64,000 nt of DNA, from the NCBI RefSeq assembly GCF_031453995.1, contig NZ_JAVDPZ010000001.1, positions 1 through 64,000 on the forward strand, read 5' to 3'. Of the stretch, positions 1 to 8,145 are shown piece by piece. A model generated the notes under the pieces. It was given only the letters and a program-made list of their open reading frames with translations, had not been told where the DNA came from and did no database searches. The DNA is from Nitrobacter vulgaris. GTDB taxonomy: Bacteria > Pseudomonadota > Alphaproteobacteria > Rhizobiales > Xanthobacteraceae. How positions within the stretch are numbered: position 1 is the stretch's first letter; every line of letters starts with the position of its first letter. The translations under genes were made by a program, and so were the position numbers.

Positions 1-2018
1 TCCTGCAACGCTACTGGCCGTTGTGGCATACTCAACTTGGGCAGGAACAAGCCGCCGCGTTGCACGAACTGGCCACCGCGGCGAATGCCACCGCGGCGCT
101 CGATGCCTTGACGCCGGAGGACGTCGCGGGTCTGTTGCAGGGCTTGCGGGAGTTCGCGCAGCAGGAAGGCATGGTGTGGACCCTGGCGATGGAGGCGCAG
201 TCCATCGACAAGCTGCTAACGCAGGTGCAAGCGCCGCAGGACTCGCCGTCCGACAAGGCGCCGTTCGCGCAGGCCTGGTTCTGCATCGACGTGCGCGCCG
301 AGCCAATTCGCCGCCACCTGGAGCGCGTGGGAAATTACCAGACCTTCGGCATCGCCGGATTTTTCGGTGTCCCCGTGGGCTTCCTCGGCTACGGCAAGGG
401 CAGCGAGAGTCACTATTGCCCGGCGGTGATCACGCCCAAGAACCTGGTGCTGGAGTTGCCCGCCGCACTAGATCCCAACAACGACGATTTCCTCAGTACC
501 CTCGGCCATGCGCTGCACGATCTCAAGAAATCGGTGCTCTCGCCTTACGTCACGGTGGAGGCGGTGGGTATGCTGTTCGGGTTGGACCTGTTCGGCAAAA
601 CCCTGGCGCCGCTGGCCTACAGCCGCTGGCGCAGCCGCATCGATACAGAAAAGCCGGTCACCCGCTTGTTGGTGGACAAGCTCACCCGCGAGCAGGCCGA
701 CTCCATCATTCGCACGCTGCAGCGAGCGATGATCGTTAAGGCGCTGCATGAGGAACTGAAAATCGAGCGCGAGCGGGTGGATGACGACATGATCCGCGAA
801 CTGCGCGAAATCGCGCTGCGCCACCGCGACGGGCCGACGCGGTTGCGCACGGAGTTCCGCGTATCTCAGACGCAGGAGGTCGAGTTCATCGACAAGCTGC
901 GTGAGGCATATGGTGTCGATGCCGACTATGCCAATCATCAGCTCGAGCGGTTGGGGCGCATCGGTTACTCGCTCGACGAGCAGGTTAACTATGTGCACAC
1001 GGCCCTGACGATGATCGGGCTGACCCATACCTTCTCGCGCTTCGTGCTCGTTGTCGGCCACGGTGGGAAGACCGAGAACAACCCCTACGAGTCGGCGCTG
1101 GACTGCGGCGCCTGCGGTGGCGCGAGCGGCCTGGTTAATGCCCGGGTGTTCGCGCAGATGGCCAACAAGGCCGCGGTGCGCGAGCGGCTGGCGGCCATGG
1201 GCATCACCATCCCGGAAGACACCTGGTTCATGCCCGCGCTGCACGTCACCACCACAGATGCCATCGAGTTGTCCGACCTCGACCTGCTGCCGCCGCGCCA
1301 TCTGGTGTATCTGGACCGCCTGCGCGAAGGCCTGCGCGCGGCCTCGCGGCTGACGGCGGCCGAGCGCATGCCCAAGCTTCTGCCGGAGGCGAAGGCGATC
1401 GAGCCGGCCGAAGCCTGGCGCCTGGCGAACCGCTTGGCGGTGGATTGGGCGCAGGTCCGGCCGGAGTGGGGGCTGTCGGGGAACGTATACGGCATCGTCG
1501 GCCGGCGCGCGCTCACCGAAAACGCGGATCTAAAGGGCACCGCCTTTCTGTTATCTTACGACTGGCGCTGCGACCCCAAGGGCCGGCTGCTGGAAAATTT
1601 GCTCGCTGCGCCGGTGGTGGTGGGCCAGTGGATCAATCTCGAACACTTCTTCTCCACCGTGGACAATGCCCATCTGGGTAGCGGCAGCAAGGTCTACCAC
1701 AATGTGTCCGGACGCTTCGGCGTGATGACCGGTAACCTGAGCGATCTGCGGACCGGCCTGCCAATGCAGACGGTCATGCGCGAGGGACGTCCTTACCACG
1801 AGCCGATGCGCCTGATCGCGCTGATCGAGGCGCCGCTGGACTTTGCCGGCCGTGTGCTGGAACGCGTGGTCAAGGTCAAGAGTCTGGTGCTTGGCGGGTG
1901 GATTCGCGCCATCGTCATCGACCCTACCCAGGGCTACAAGCCTTTTGTCTTCAACAATGGCCAGTGGGAAGAGCGTCCGGCTCTGATTGCTCCTGCCGAG
2001 AAGGAACACTCCGCATGA
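1..2018 (+). CDS. dabA: DabA-type inorganic carbon transporter subunit (DUF2309), 5' end missing
   Basis: This is the C-terminal part of a DUF2309/DabA protein, the cytoplasmic carbonic-anhydrase-like subunit of the DAB energy-coupled inorganic carbon pump. The frame is open from the first bases and upstream codons read as DabA-like protein, so the gene starts outside the window; about 670 residues are present, while family members are usually over 800. The zinc-site residues of the family are visible: Cys and Asp of a CIDVRAE motif (282-290), His of VVGHGG (1059-1061) and Cys in DCGACGG (1104-1115). Its membrane partner DabB, an NuoL-like protein, would be expected upstream. The stop overlaps the next start as ATGA, so the two are probably translationally coupled. 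Sitting beside the carboxysome genes, it would supply cytosolic bicarbonate for the organelle. Confidence 0.93.
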   Translation, partial: LQRYWPLWHTQLGQEQAAALHELATAANATAALDALTPEDVAGLLQGLREFAQQEGMVWTLAMEAQSIDKLLTQVQAPQDSPSDKAPFAQAWFCIDVRAEPIRRHLERVGNYQTFGIAGFFGVPVGFLGYGKGSESHYCPAVITPKNLVLELPAALDPNNDDFLSTLGHALHDLKKSVLSPYVTVEAVGMLFGLDLFGKTLAPLAYSRWRSRIDTEKPVTRLLVDKLTREQADSIIRTLQRAMIVKALHEELKIERERVDDDMIRELREIALRHRDGPTRLRTEFRVSQTQEVEFIDKLREAYGVDADYANHQLERLGRIGYSLDEQVNYVHTALTMIGLTHTFSRFVLVVGHGGKTENNPYESALDCGACGGASGLVNARVFAQMANKAAVRERLAAMGITIPEDTWFMPALHVTTTDAIELSDLDLLPPRHLVYLDRLREGLRAASRLTAAERMPKLLPEAKAIEPAEAWRLANRLAVDWAQVRPEWGLSGNVYGIVGRRALTENADLKGTAFLLSYDWRCDPKGRLLENLLAAPVVVGQWINLEHFFSTVDNAHLGSGSKVYHNVSGRFGVMTGNLSDLRTGLPMQTVMREGRPYHEPMRLIALIEAPLDFAGRVLERVVKVKSLVLGGWIRAIVIDPTQGYKPFVFNNGQWEERPALIAPAEKEHSA

Positions 2019-2341
2019 ACGAGATCAAACTGCATCCGCTGAAAAAGCTGGAAATCATTCTTCAGGGCGAGCACAGGGAATTCGCCACCGACTTGCTCGA
2101 TCGCGCCGGGGTCAAGGGCTACACCATCATCGGCAATCTGTCCGGGAAGGGCGCCCACGGCATGTACGAAGGGCACTTGATGTTCAATGAAGATGACGTT
2201 CTCATCATGATCATCGCCGCCGTGCCGCAAAGCCTGTTCGATCCGCTGCTCGAGGGTTTCCAGCCGTTTTTCGAGGCCCATTCAGGAGTGCTTTTCGTCA
2301 GCGACATCCAGGTCGGTCGCCTGGTCAAGTTCATGGCGTGA
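2015..2341 (+). CDS. Carboxysome-associated PII-like protein (CPII type)
   Basis: A 108-residue protein with the short ferredoxin-like fold pattern of the PII superfamily: a KLEIIL first strand, a GYTIIGNLSGKG segment where PII proteins carry the T-loop, and a VLFVSDIQVGR final strand. The canonical T-loop tyrosine and the ATP-binding motif of GlnB are not evident, so this is not a nitrogen-type PII. A CPII family lying next to bicarbonate transporter genes in proteobacterial carboxysome operons has been described as adenine-nucleotide and bicarbonate responsive. The position directly after dabA with an ATGA overlap supports that assignment and suggests it senses or gates inorganic carbon uptake. 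The start at 2015 fits the overlap. Its last 60 bases are antisense to the 3' end of cbbR. Confidence 0.8.
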   Translation: MNEIKLHPLKKLEIILQGEHREFATDLLDRAGVKGYTIIGNLSGKGAHGMYEGHLMFNEDDVLIMIIAAVPQSLFDPLLEGFQPFFEAHSGVLFVSDIQVGRLVKFMA

Positions 2342-3262
2342 GCGGAATTGCTGCGGATGCTTGGGCGAGGCCAGCAGCCGCGCTTGCTGGGTGATGAACG
2401 CCAGGAAGGACTGCGCCACCGCCGATAGGCGTTTACCTTTGCGGTGCACGACGAACCATTGCCGCACGATAGGAAAACTTTCCACATCGAGGGTGACCAG
2501 GCGGCGTATCGCCAGCTCCAATTCCAGGGTGTGCAGCGACAGGATGCCGAGCCCCAGTCCGGCTTCGACAGCTTGCTTGATGGCCTCGTTGCTGCTCATT
2601 TCCATCACTGAGTGGAATTCCACGCCGAGACGCGAAAAATGACGCTCCGCGGCGTTTCGCGTGCCCGAGCCGGGCTCGCGTGTAATGAACGGCTGGTGAC
2701 CCAATTCCACCAGCGGAATCTTGCGGCGTCCGGCGAGTGGATGCTCGGGCGAGGCGATGACCATTAGCGGGTTGTCGAGAAATGCGCGCGCGACGAGCTC
2801 ACCGTCCTCGGGCGGCTGCCCCATGATGGCCAGGTCCTGGTTCGCCGCTGAGAGCGTCTCGAGGATATGCGTCTGATTGGACACCTGCAGCCGTACCTGC
2901 ACTCTGGCATGGCAGGCGCAAAAAGCTGCGATGAGCTTAGGCATGAAGTAGTTGGCCGTGCTCGCCACGGTGAGGTCGAGTTCTCCGCGATGGACGCCAC
3001 GGAACTCCTCCATCGCCGACTCGAGGTCGCGCATCTTGGCGCCGAGGAGCGTGGTATGACGGTGCAACTCGCGACCTGCATCGGTGGGGTGGATCTTTTT
3101 CCCGACGTGGTCGAACAGCGGTACGCCGATCTGCTCTTCCAGCTGTCGCATCTGCATCGAGACCGCTGGCTGGGTGAGGTGCAGAACGTCGGCCGCGCGT
3201 GTAAAGCTCTGCTGTTGCACCACAGCGTCGAAGATCTGGAGCTGTCTGAGAGTCAGATGCAT
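2282..3262 (-). CDS. cbbR: CbbR, LysR-type regulator of the RuBisCO/carboxysome operon
   Basis: A 326-residue LysR-family protein. Residues 1-60 form the winged helix-turn-helix (starting MHLTLRQLQIFDAV, with SFTRAADVLHLTQPAVS as the recognition region). The rest is the periplasmic-binding-like effector domain, with a typical ITREPGSGTR stretch. An upstream in-frame start at 3307 exists, but the conserved LysR N-terminus begins at 3262. It is transcribed away from cbbL, the standard arrangement for CbbR, which activates the operon in response to carbon metabolites. The start codon lies 17 bases from a perfect inverted repeat, consistent with autoregulation. The 3' end overlaps the PII-like gene on the other strand by 60 bases, with no room for a terminator between them. 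Confidence 0.92.
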   Translation of the reverse strand: MHLTLRQLQIFDAVVQQQSFTRAADVLHLTQPAVSMQMRQLEEQIGVPLFDHVGKKIHPTDAGRELHRHTTLLGAKMRDLESAMEEFRGVHRGELDLTVASTANYFMPKLIAAFCACHARVQVRLQVSNQTHILETLSAANQDLAIMGQPPEDGELVARAFLDNPLMVIASPEHPLAGRRKIPLVELGHQPFITREPGSGTRNAAERHFSRLGVEFHSVMEMSSNEAIKQAVEAGLGLGILSLHTLELELAIRRLVTLDVESFPIVRQWFVVHRKGKRLSAVAQSFLAFITQQARLLASPKHPQQFRSRHELDQATDLDVADEKHS

Positions 3263-3278
3263 GGCCGATACATAAGCG

Positions 3279-3314
3279 ACACTAATGCATTCGATCAAAA
3301 ATATCAATTAGTGT
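3279..3314. promoter_or_regulatory. Perfect inverted repeat, candidate CbbR operator
   Basis: ACACTAAT at 3279-3286 is mirrored exactly by ATTAGTGT at 3307-3314, with 20 bases between. The element lies between divergent cbbR and cbbL, just upstream of the cbbR start. CbbR sites are LysR-type sequences with T-N11-A dyads placed this way. The assignment to CbbR is from position and symmetry, not from a matched consensus. Confidence 0.6.
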
Positions 3315-3507
3315 TTATGCCGATCCTCTTCTATGTTCTTTACTCGTGAATCGCTGGGCTGGCTGAATCACAGGCCTTGCTGAGACCCACGAACGTCATC
3401 CCCGGGCCGGGTGGGGGGATGGCCACCGCACCGCGGTAGGTCCTCGCCCGTCGTTCGCTTACCGCAGTTCGCTTACCGCAAAAGCGCGCATGAAGGAGTC
3501 CTCGAAT
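3315..3507 (+). promoter_or_regulatory. cbbL leader and promoter region
   Basis: This gene-free stretch separates the inverted repeat from cbbL. It should hold the operon promoter and 5' leader. I could not pick a convincing -35/-10 pair. A GGAG-containing ribosome binding site (AAGGAG near 3493) sits about 10 bases before the ATG at 3508, favouring that start over the in-frame ATG at 3490 that overlaps the site. Confidence 0.45.
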
Positions 3508-4929
3508 ATGGCAGTCAAATCATACCAGGCGGGCGTTACGCAATATCGGCAGAGCTACTGGCAGCCGGATTACATGCCTCTCGACACCGATATTTTGGCG
3601 TGTTTCAAGATCACGCCGCAGCCTGGGGTGGATCGCGAAGAAGCGGCGGCGGCGGTTGCTGCCGAGTCGTCCTGCGGCACGTGGACCACGGTGTGGACCG
3701 ATCTGCTGACCGACCTCGATTACTACAAAGGGCGCGCCTATCGCCTCGAAGACGTGCCGGGCGACGATACCTGCTATTACGCTTTCATTGCCTATCCCAT
3801 CGACCTTTTTGAGGAAGGTTCGGTTGTCAACGTGTTCACCTCGCTGGTGGGCAACGTGTTCGGGTTCAAGGCTGTCCGTGCTCTGCGTCTGGAAGATTTG
3901 CGCTTCCCCATCGCTTACGTGAAGACCTGCGGCGGCCCTCCGCATGGTATCCAGGTCGAGCGCGACAAGCTTAACAAGTACGGCCGCCCGCTGTTGGGCT
4001 GCACCATCAAGCCGAAGCTTGGTCTGTCCGCGAAGAACTACGGCCGCGCCTGCTATGAAGCGCTGCGTGGCGGTCTGGACTTCACCAAGGACGACGAGAA
4101 CATCAACAGCCAGCCCTTCATGCGCTGGCGCGATCGTTTCGATTTCGTGATGGAGGCTGTTCAAAAAGCCGAACACGAGACCGGCGAGCGGAAAGGTCAC
4201 TATCTCAACGTGACCGCGCCAACGCCTGAGGAAATGTACAAGCGCGCCGAGTATGCCAAGGAAATCCGCGCTCCGATCATCATGCACGATTACCTCGCTG
4301 GCGGGCTTTGCGCCAACGCGGGTCTGGCGAACTGGTGCCGCAACAACGGAATGCTGCTGCACATCCACCGCGCCATGCATGCGGTGATCGATCGCAACCC
4401 GCATCACGGCATCCATTTCCGCGTGTTGACGAAAATTCTGCGTCTGTCGGGCGGCGACCATCTGCACACCGGCACCGTCGTGGGCAAGCTCGAGGGCGAT
4501 CGTGCTTCCACCCTGGGCTGGATCGATCTGCTCCGTGAATCCTTCGTTCCCGAAGACCGCTCGCGCGGCATCTTCTTCGATCAGGATTGGGGTTCGATGC
4601 CGGGCGGCTTCGCCGTGGCGTCCGGTGGTATCCACGTTTGGCACATGCCTGCGCTGGTCACGATCTTCGGCGACGATTCGGTGCTGCAGTTCGGTGGCGG
4701 CACGCTGGGCCATCCCTGGGGCAACGCCGCTGGCGCACACGCCAATCGTGTGGCGCTCGAAGCCTGCGTCCAGGCGCGCGGCGAGGGCCGTCATCTGGAG
4801 AAGGAAGGCAAGGATATCCTCACCGCTGCCGCCGCTCACTCGCCCGAACTGAAGATCGCCATGGAAACGTGGAAAGAGATCAAGTTCGAGTTTGAAACCA
4901 TGGACAAGCTCGCCGTCGCCAACAAGTAA
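3508..4929 (+). CDS. cbbL: RuBisCO large subunit, form IA (carboxysomal)
   Basis: A 473-residue large subunit, the usual form IA length, starting MAVKSYQAGV. It carboxylates ribulose-1,5-bisphosphate in the Calvin cycle. The active site is intact: KPKLGLS with Lys168/Lys170, and the carbamylation segment GGLDFTKDDE, where Lys194 is carbamylated and Asp196 and Glu197 bind magnesium. The C-terminal half contains the SGGDHLHTGTVVGK and GSMPGG phosphate-binding motifs. It is followed 70 bases later by cbbS and then csoS2, the order of alpha-carboxysome operons, so the holoenzyme is packaged by CsoS2. The start at 3508 is preferred over 3490 because of family N-termini and the position of the ribosome binding site. 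Confidence 0.98.
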   Translation: MAVKSYQAGVTQYRQSYWQPDYMPLDTDILACFKITPQPGVDREEAAAAVAAESSCGTWTTVWTDLLTDLDYYKGRAYRLEDVPGDDTCYYAFIAYPIDLFEEGSVVNVFTSLVGNVFGFKAVRALRLEDLRFPIAYVKTCGGPPHGIQVERDKLNKYGRPLLGCTIKPKLGLSAKNYGRACYEALRGGLDFTKDDENINSQPFMRWRDRFDFVMEAVQKAEHETGERKGHYLNVTAPTPEEMYKRAEYAKEIRAPIIMHDYLAGGLCANAGLANWCRNNGMLLHIHRAMHAVIDRNPHHGIHFRVLTKILRLSGGDHLHTGTVVGKLEGDRASTLGWIDLLRESFVPEDRSRGIFFDQDWGSMPGGFAVASGGIHVWHMPALVTIFGDDSVLQFGGGTLGHPWGNAAGAHANRVALEACVQARGEGRHLEKEGKDILTAAAAHSPELKIAMETWKEIKFEFETMDKLAVANK

Positions 4930-4999
4930 CCGGTCGCCGGCTAGGGTCGGCAGCGCCCATTGGTCGCCGCCGCCCAGCAAAAATCGAAAGGACTAAGTC

Positions 5000-5326
5000 A
5001 TGGCTGTTCAAGCTTACCGTTCGCTCAAGAAATACGAGACCTTCTCCTATCTGCCGCAGATGACGCCCGAGCAGGTGCGCCGTCAGATCGCCCACGCGAT
5101 TGCTCAGGGTTGGAATCCGGCGGTCGAACACACCGAAAAGGGCACGCCCGCCAAGGCGAGCTACTGGTACATGTGGAAACTGCCGCTGTTCGGCGAGCAG
5201 TCCGTCGACGCCGTGGTGGCCGAAATCGAGGCCTGTCACCGCGAGTTTCCGGATCAGATGGTGCGTTTCGTTGCGTACGACAATTACGCCCAGAGCCAGG
5301 GCATGGCGTTCGTGGTGTATCGCTGA
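5000..5326 (+). CDS. cbbS: RuBisCO small subunit, form IA
   Basis: A 108-residue small subunit starting MAVQAYRSLKKYETFSYLP, with the conserved PAVEHTEK and YWYMWKLPLFG segments and the C-terminal RFVAYDNYAQSQG strand. Eight copies cap the CbbL octamer, and in alpha-carboxysomes the small subunit contributes to the CsoS2 docking surface. An AAAGGA ribosome binding site lies just before the ATG. Two strong hairpins separate it from csoS2 and may set its mRNA apart from the shell genes. Confidence 0.97.
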   Translation: MAVQAYRSLKKYETFSYLPQMTPEQVRRQIAHAIAQGWNPAVEHTEKGTPAKASYWYMWKLPLFGEQSVDAVVAEIEACHREFPDQMVRFVAYDNYAQSQGMAFVVYR

Positions 5327-5330
5327 TGAA

Positions 5331-5396
5331 GTGGGCGCTGGAGCCGACTCGATTCGGCGCCCATGATTTGAACGCGGCGCGGCGCTTTGGCGCCGC
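5331..5396 (+). promoter_or_regulatory. Two GC-rich stem-loops in the cbbS-csoS2 gap
   Basis: The first hairpin pairs TGGGCGC (5332-5338) with GCGCCCA (5357-5363), extended inward by four more pairs, two of them wobble. The second pairs GCGGCGC (5379-5385) with GCGCCGC (5390-5396) around a four-base loop. Neither has a clear U-tract, so they look more like mRNA processing or 3'-end protecting structures than full terminators. Such structures would help the cbbLS message outnumber the downstream shell messages. Confidence 0.5.
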
Positions 5397-5428
5397 CCCT
5401 TCATCGGGTTCTTTGTGCTGAGGTCCGA

Positions 5429-8134
5429 ATGACAAACGTCGCCCCCGGTCATGCCACTGCAACTCTATCCGGCCGTGAACTAGCGCTCCAGCGCCGGCAG
5501 GCTATGGCGCGTCACGGCAAGGCCGGGACCGTCTCGACGGCGCAAACCGTCAAGCATTCCGCCGCCGGCCGCTTGCAGCTAAATGCGGCACATCTTGTTA
5601 GCGCGCATCACGGCGGTGCTGCTACGGCCGCATCGGCGGTGGCGTCTGCATCGGCCACATTTAATCAACCGGTGACATCGAAGTCCGCGGCGCGAATCCG
5701 ACGGCAGGCGCTGTCCACGGTTGGGAAGGCCGGGTTGAAGAACGCCGGGCAGGGCGCGGCATCCCGTCCGGCGGCGCATTTGCGCCCGAGCCGTACGGCT
5801 CAAGCTGAGGTGCGTGGCTCCGATTGCGGCTGCGGCTGCGGCGGACAATGCAGTTGCGGCGGACAGTGCGGCTGCAGCCGCGGCGCGCAGCGGAAGGACG
5901 CGGCGCAGATTGAGGCGATGCAAATCGATACTCCGGCGGTCGCGCGTGCAGCCGTGAACGCGCCGGAGGCGACCGGCCGCGCGCTCGCTAAGATGCGCCG
6001 TGCTGCGCTGAACCAGGACGGTAAAAAGGGTCTGAAGCGCATCGCCCAAGCGACGCGGATCGCCGCTTCGATGCCGGCGCAGGATTGGCAGAGTGCCATG
6101 CTGAAAGGCGCAACCGGACGACAGGTCGCTATGCAGCATCGGTTGGTGCGGGCGCTGGCGGGTCGTATCGACAAGACATCGGGTGCCGGTACGCGCCCGA
6201 CCGGTCGGGTGCGCGCTCGCAACGTGGTCGATGCACCGGCCAAGGTCGAGGAGGGGCACACGCTCTCTGGGCAGACCGTCACCGGTACCCAGGTCGAACG
6301 CATTTCTAAGGTGACCGGCAATGAGCCGGGCTCCTGCCGCGCGATTACCGGCACCGAGTATATCGGCTTCGAGCAGTTCCAGACGATCTGTGGCACCCGG
6401 CCCGAGCCGGCAGCACCCAAGGTTGCGATCAGCAGCACGCTGCGCGAGCAACGCATCACCGGCACCGCGCTGGGGCGGTCCACCAAGACCACTGGCGATG
6501 AGCCAGGCGCGTGCCGTCCCGTGACTGGCACGGAATATCTCTCGAGCGAGCGCTTTGAGCAGTTCTGTTCGACGCGGCCGTCCGTCCCGCTGGGGAAGGT
6601 GGCGCTCACCCGTACCGACAAGGGCCAAACCGTCACCGGTGCGCTGGTCGATCGTCCGCGCCGCGTCACAGGCGTCGAGCACGGCGCCGATCGCGCTATC
6701 ACTGGCACGCGTTACAGCCAGGGGGAAACCGACGACGCGCCCCCTAAAGTGGCGGTTACACATACAGCTGCGGGCAAGCCTGTCACCGGCACGGTGGTTG
6801 GCCGCAGTGAACGGCAGACCGGCGACGAGGCTGGAAGCTGCCGTCCGATTACCGGCACCGAATATCACACTGTTGAACAGTTTCGCGATTTCTGTCGAAC
6901 GCCGCCTCCAGGAGGAGGCCCGCGAAAGGTCAGCGTGATGTCCACTCGCGACGAACAGGTCGTCTCGGGGACCGCGGTCGATCGGTCGGCCAAAGTAACC
7001 GGCAACGAGGTCGGTTCCTGCCGCAGCATCACCGGCAGCCAGTACTACACCACTGCCGATTTCGCCGGGCTGTGCCAGACGCAGAGCCCCAAGAAGGTGG
7101 CGGAGATGCAGACGCTGCGCGGTCGTACTGTGACCGGCTCGGAGGTCGCCCCAAGCCCAAAATTGTCCGGTGACGAGTCTTATGGGTGCGAACCCGTCAC
7201 CGGCACGGATTACATTGGCACCCGCCAGTTAGCCGCAGTATGTCCAGTCGAAGCGCTGCCGGTAGTCTCGCCGGTCAGCAAAGTCGTGGTCGACACCACG
7301 CTGCGCGGCCAGACGATTACGGGCGTTGCTGCTGGACGCGCGGAACACGTCACCGGAAACGAGGCCGGGACCTGTGCGCCGATCAGTGGCACCCCATACA
7401 TCGGTCAGGGCCAGTACACGGGGTTCTGCGAGGCGCCGCAGCGTCAACAGCAGGCAGCGCGGGTACGCGACAGCGCGGTGATTCCGGCCACCGTCGTCAC
7501 CGGTGATAGGCCGGGCGCGGGCGGGTCCCAGGTCACCGGCGACGAGCGTGGCGCTTGTGAGCCGATTTCGGGAACGCCTTATCTCGGGCTGGACAATATT
7601 GCGTCCGGGCAATGTGCGATGAGTGATCGCTTCCGCTCGCGGGGTGTGGATCAGCGTCCGCCCGCTCCCCGGGATTTCAGTGTCACCATTCCGGCGCGGC
7701 AGGCGCGCGAGCGGCAGACCGAGGTCGTTACCGGCAGCGGCATGGGCAGTTCGCGCATCACAGGTCCGATCAACAAGGCCGATGGTCTGATCACCGGCAC
7801 ACCGGAGTTCCGACACGGCGACCAATCGCGCCGTCCGCGTGACGAAGAGCATTCGCTTCCTGCTGCGCGTCGTTTGAGTGGCGAAGGCAGTCAGCAGGGT
7901 CGGCGCGTCTCGGGAGATGCTTGGGACGGTAACAGCCGTGTCACTGGTACCGAGGGTTCGTCCAGCCTTGCGCGCAATCCTTCTATGCGCGGCCAGCCGC
8001 GTGGAGTCGGGGTGAGTGCCGTAACGTTTCGCGGGATCGAGCGGCCGGAAGTGCCAGACTCGGTGATTACGGGTTCTGCGGGGAACGCCCGTGGCGGCGC
8101 CGTGGTGACCGTCTCCGGCGGGGCGCGCGGCTGA
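5429..8134 (+). CDS. csoS2: CsoS2, carboxysome assembly scaffold
   Basis: A 901-residue, largely disordered scaffold that links RuBisCO to the shell. The N-terminal region (1 to about 273) holds four basic RuBisCO-binding helices near residues 15, 88, 184 and 230, such as GRELALQRRQAMARHGK. The middle region (about 274-680) has seven repeats built on VTG...SCR.ITGTEY. The third repeat lacks the cysteines, as in Halothiobacillus. The C-terminal region ends with the conserved NPSMRG and SGGARG shell-binding motifs. A run of seven Cys at residues 133-149 is unusual. Repeat six contains a -1 frameshift heptamer with a downstream stem, so short (about 578 residues) and full-length forms are expected. 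The true start is MTNVAPG at 5429, after a TGAGG ribosome binding site; an earlier in-frame start lacks homology. Confidence 0.97.
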   Translation: MTNVAPGHATATLSGRELALQRRQAMARHGKAGTVSTAQTVKHSAAGRLQLNAAHLVSAHHGGAATAASAVASASATFNQPVTSKSAARIRRQALSTVGKAGLKNAGQGAASRPAAHLRPSRTAQAEVRGSDCGCGCGGQCSCGGQCGCSRGAQRKDAAQIEAMQIDTPAVARAAVNAPEATGRALAKMRRAALNQDGKKGLKRIAQATRIAASMPAQDWQSAMLKGATGRQVAMQHRLVRALAGRIDKTSGAGTRPTGRVRARNVVDAPAKVEEGHTLSGQTVTGTQVERISKVTGNEPGSCRAITGTEYIGFEQFQTICGTRPEPAAPKVAISSTLREQRITGTALGRSTKTTGDEPGACRPVTGTEYLSSERFEQFCSTRPSVPLGKVALTRTDKGQTVTGALVDRPRRVTGVEHGADRAITGTRYSQGETDDAPPKVAVTHTAAGKPVTGTVVGRSERQTGDEAGSCRPITGTEYHTVEQFRDFCRTPPPGGGPRKVSVMSTRDEQVVSGTAVDRSAKVTGNEVGSCRSITGSQYYTTADFAGLCQTQSPKKVAEMQTLRGRTVTGSEVAPSPKLSGDESYGCEPVTGTDYIGTRQLAAVCPVEALPVVSPVSKVVVDTTLRGQTITGVAAGRAEHVTGNEAGTCAPISGTPYIGQGQYTGFCEAPQRQQQAARVRDSAVIPATVVTGDRPGAGGSQVTGDERGACEPISGTPYLGLDNIASGQCAMSDRFRSRGVDQRPPAPRDFSVTIPARQARERQTEVVTGSGMGSSRITGPINKADGLITGTPEFRHGDQSRRPRDEEHSLPAARRLSGEGSQQGRRVSGDAWDGNSRVTGTEGSSSLARNPSMRGQPRGVGVSAVTFRGIERPEVPDSVITGSAGNARGGAVVTVSGGARG
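7156..7203 (+). promoter_or_regulatory. Programmed -1 ribosomal frameshift element in csoS2
   Basis: The heptamer C CCA AAA (7156-7162) is in the exact X XXY YYZ phase for -1 slippage. Four bases later a perfect 8-base stem forms between 7167-7174 and 7196-7203, with an inner 4-base stem (7184-7187 with 7192-7195) closed by a GCGA tetraloop. A -1 shift adds three codons and stops at TGA 7171-7173. Frameshifting in csoS2 is established for Halothiobacillus neapolitanus, where the protein around the site reads APKMSGDE; here it is SPKLSGDE. One stem arm also encodes the recurrent VTG motif, so part of the symmetry could be coincidental. Confidence 0.82.
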
Positions 8135-8145
8135 GGATCGCGGAT

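Noticed and set aside
3520..4980. 486-codon open frame antisense to cbbL
   Set aside because: It is a GC-rich shadow of the RuBisCO gene with no ribosome binding site and no recognisable protein sequence.
7084..7098. Second possible slippery run (CCCCAAGAA) in csoS2
   Set aside because: It does not match X XXY YYZ in the correct phase.
6240..7460. Repeated VTG-coding DNA in csoS2 as a possible tandem repeat array or CRISPR
   Set aside because: The periodicity is protein-level repetition of the CsoS2 middle region; DNA units vary and there are no spacers.
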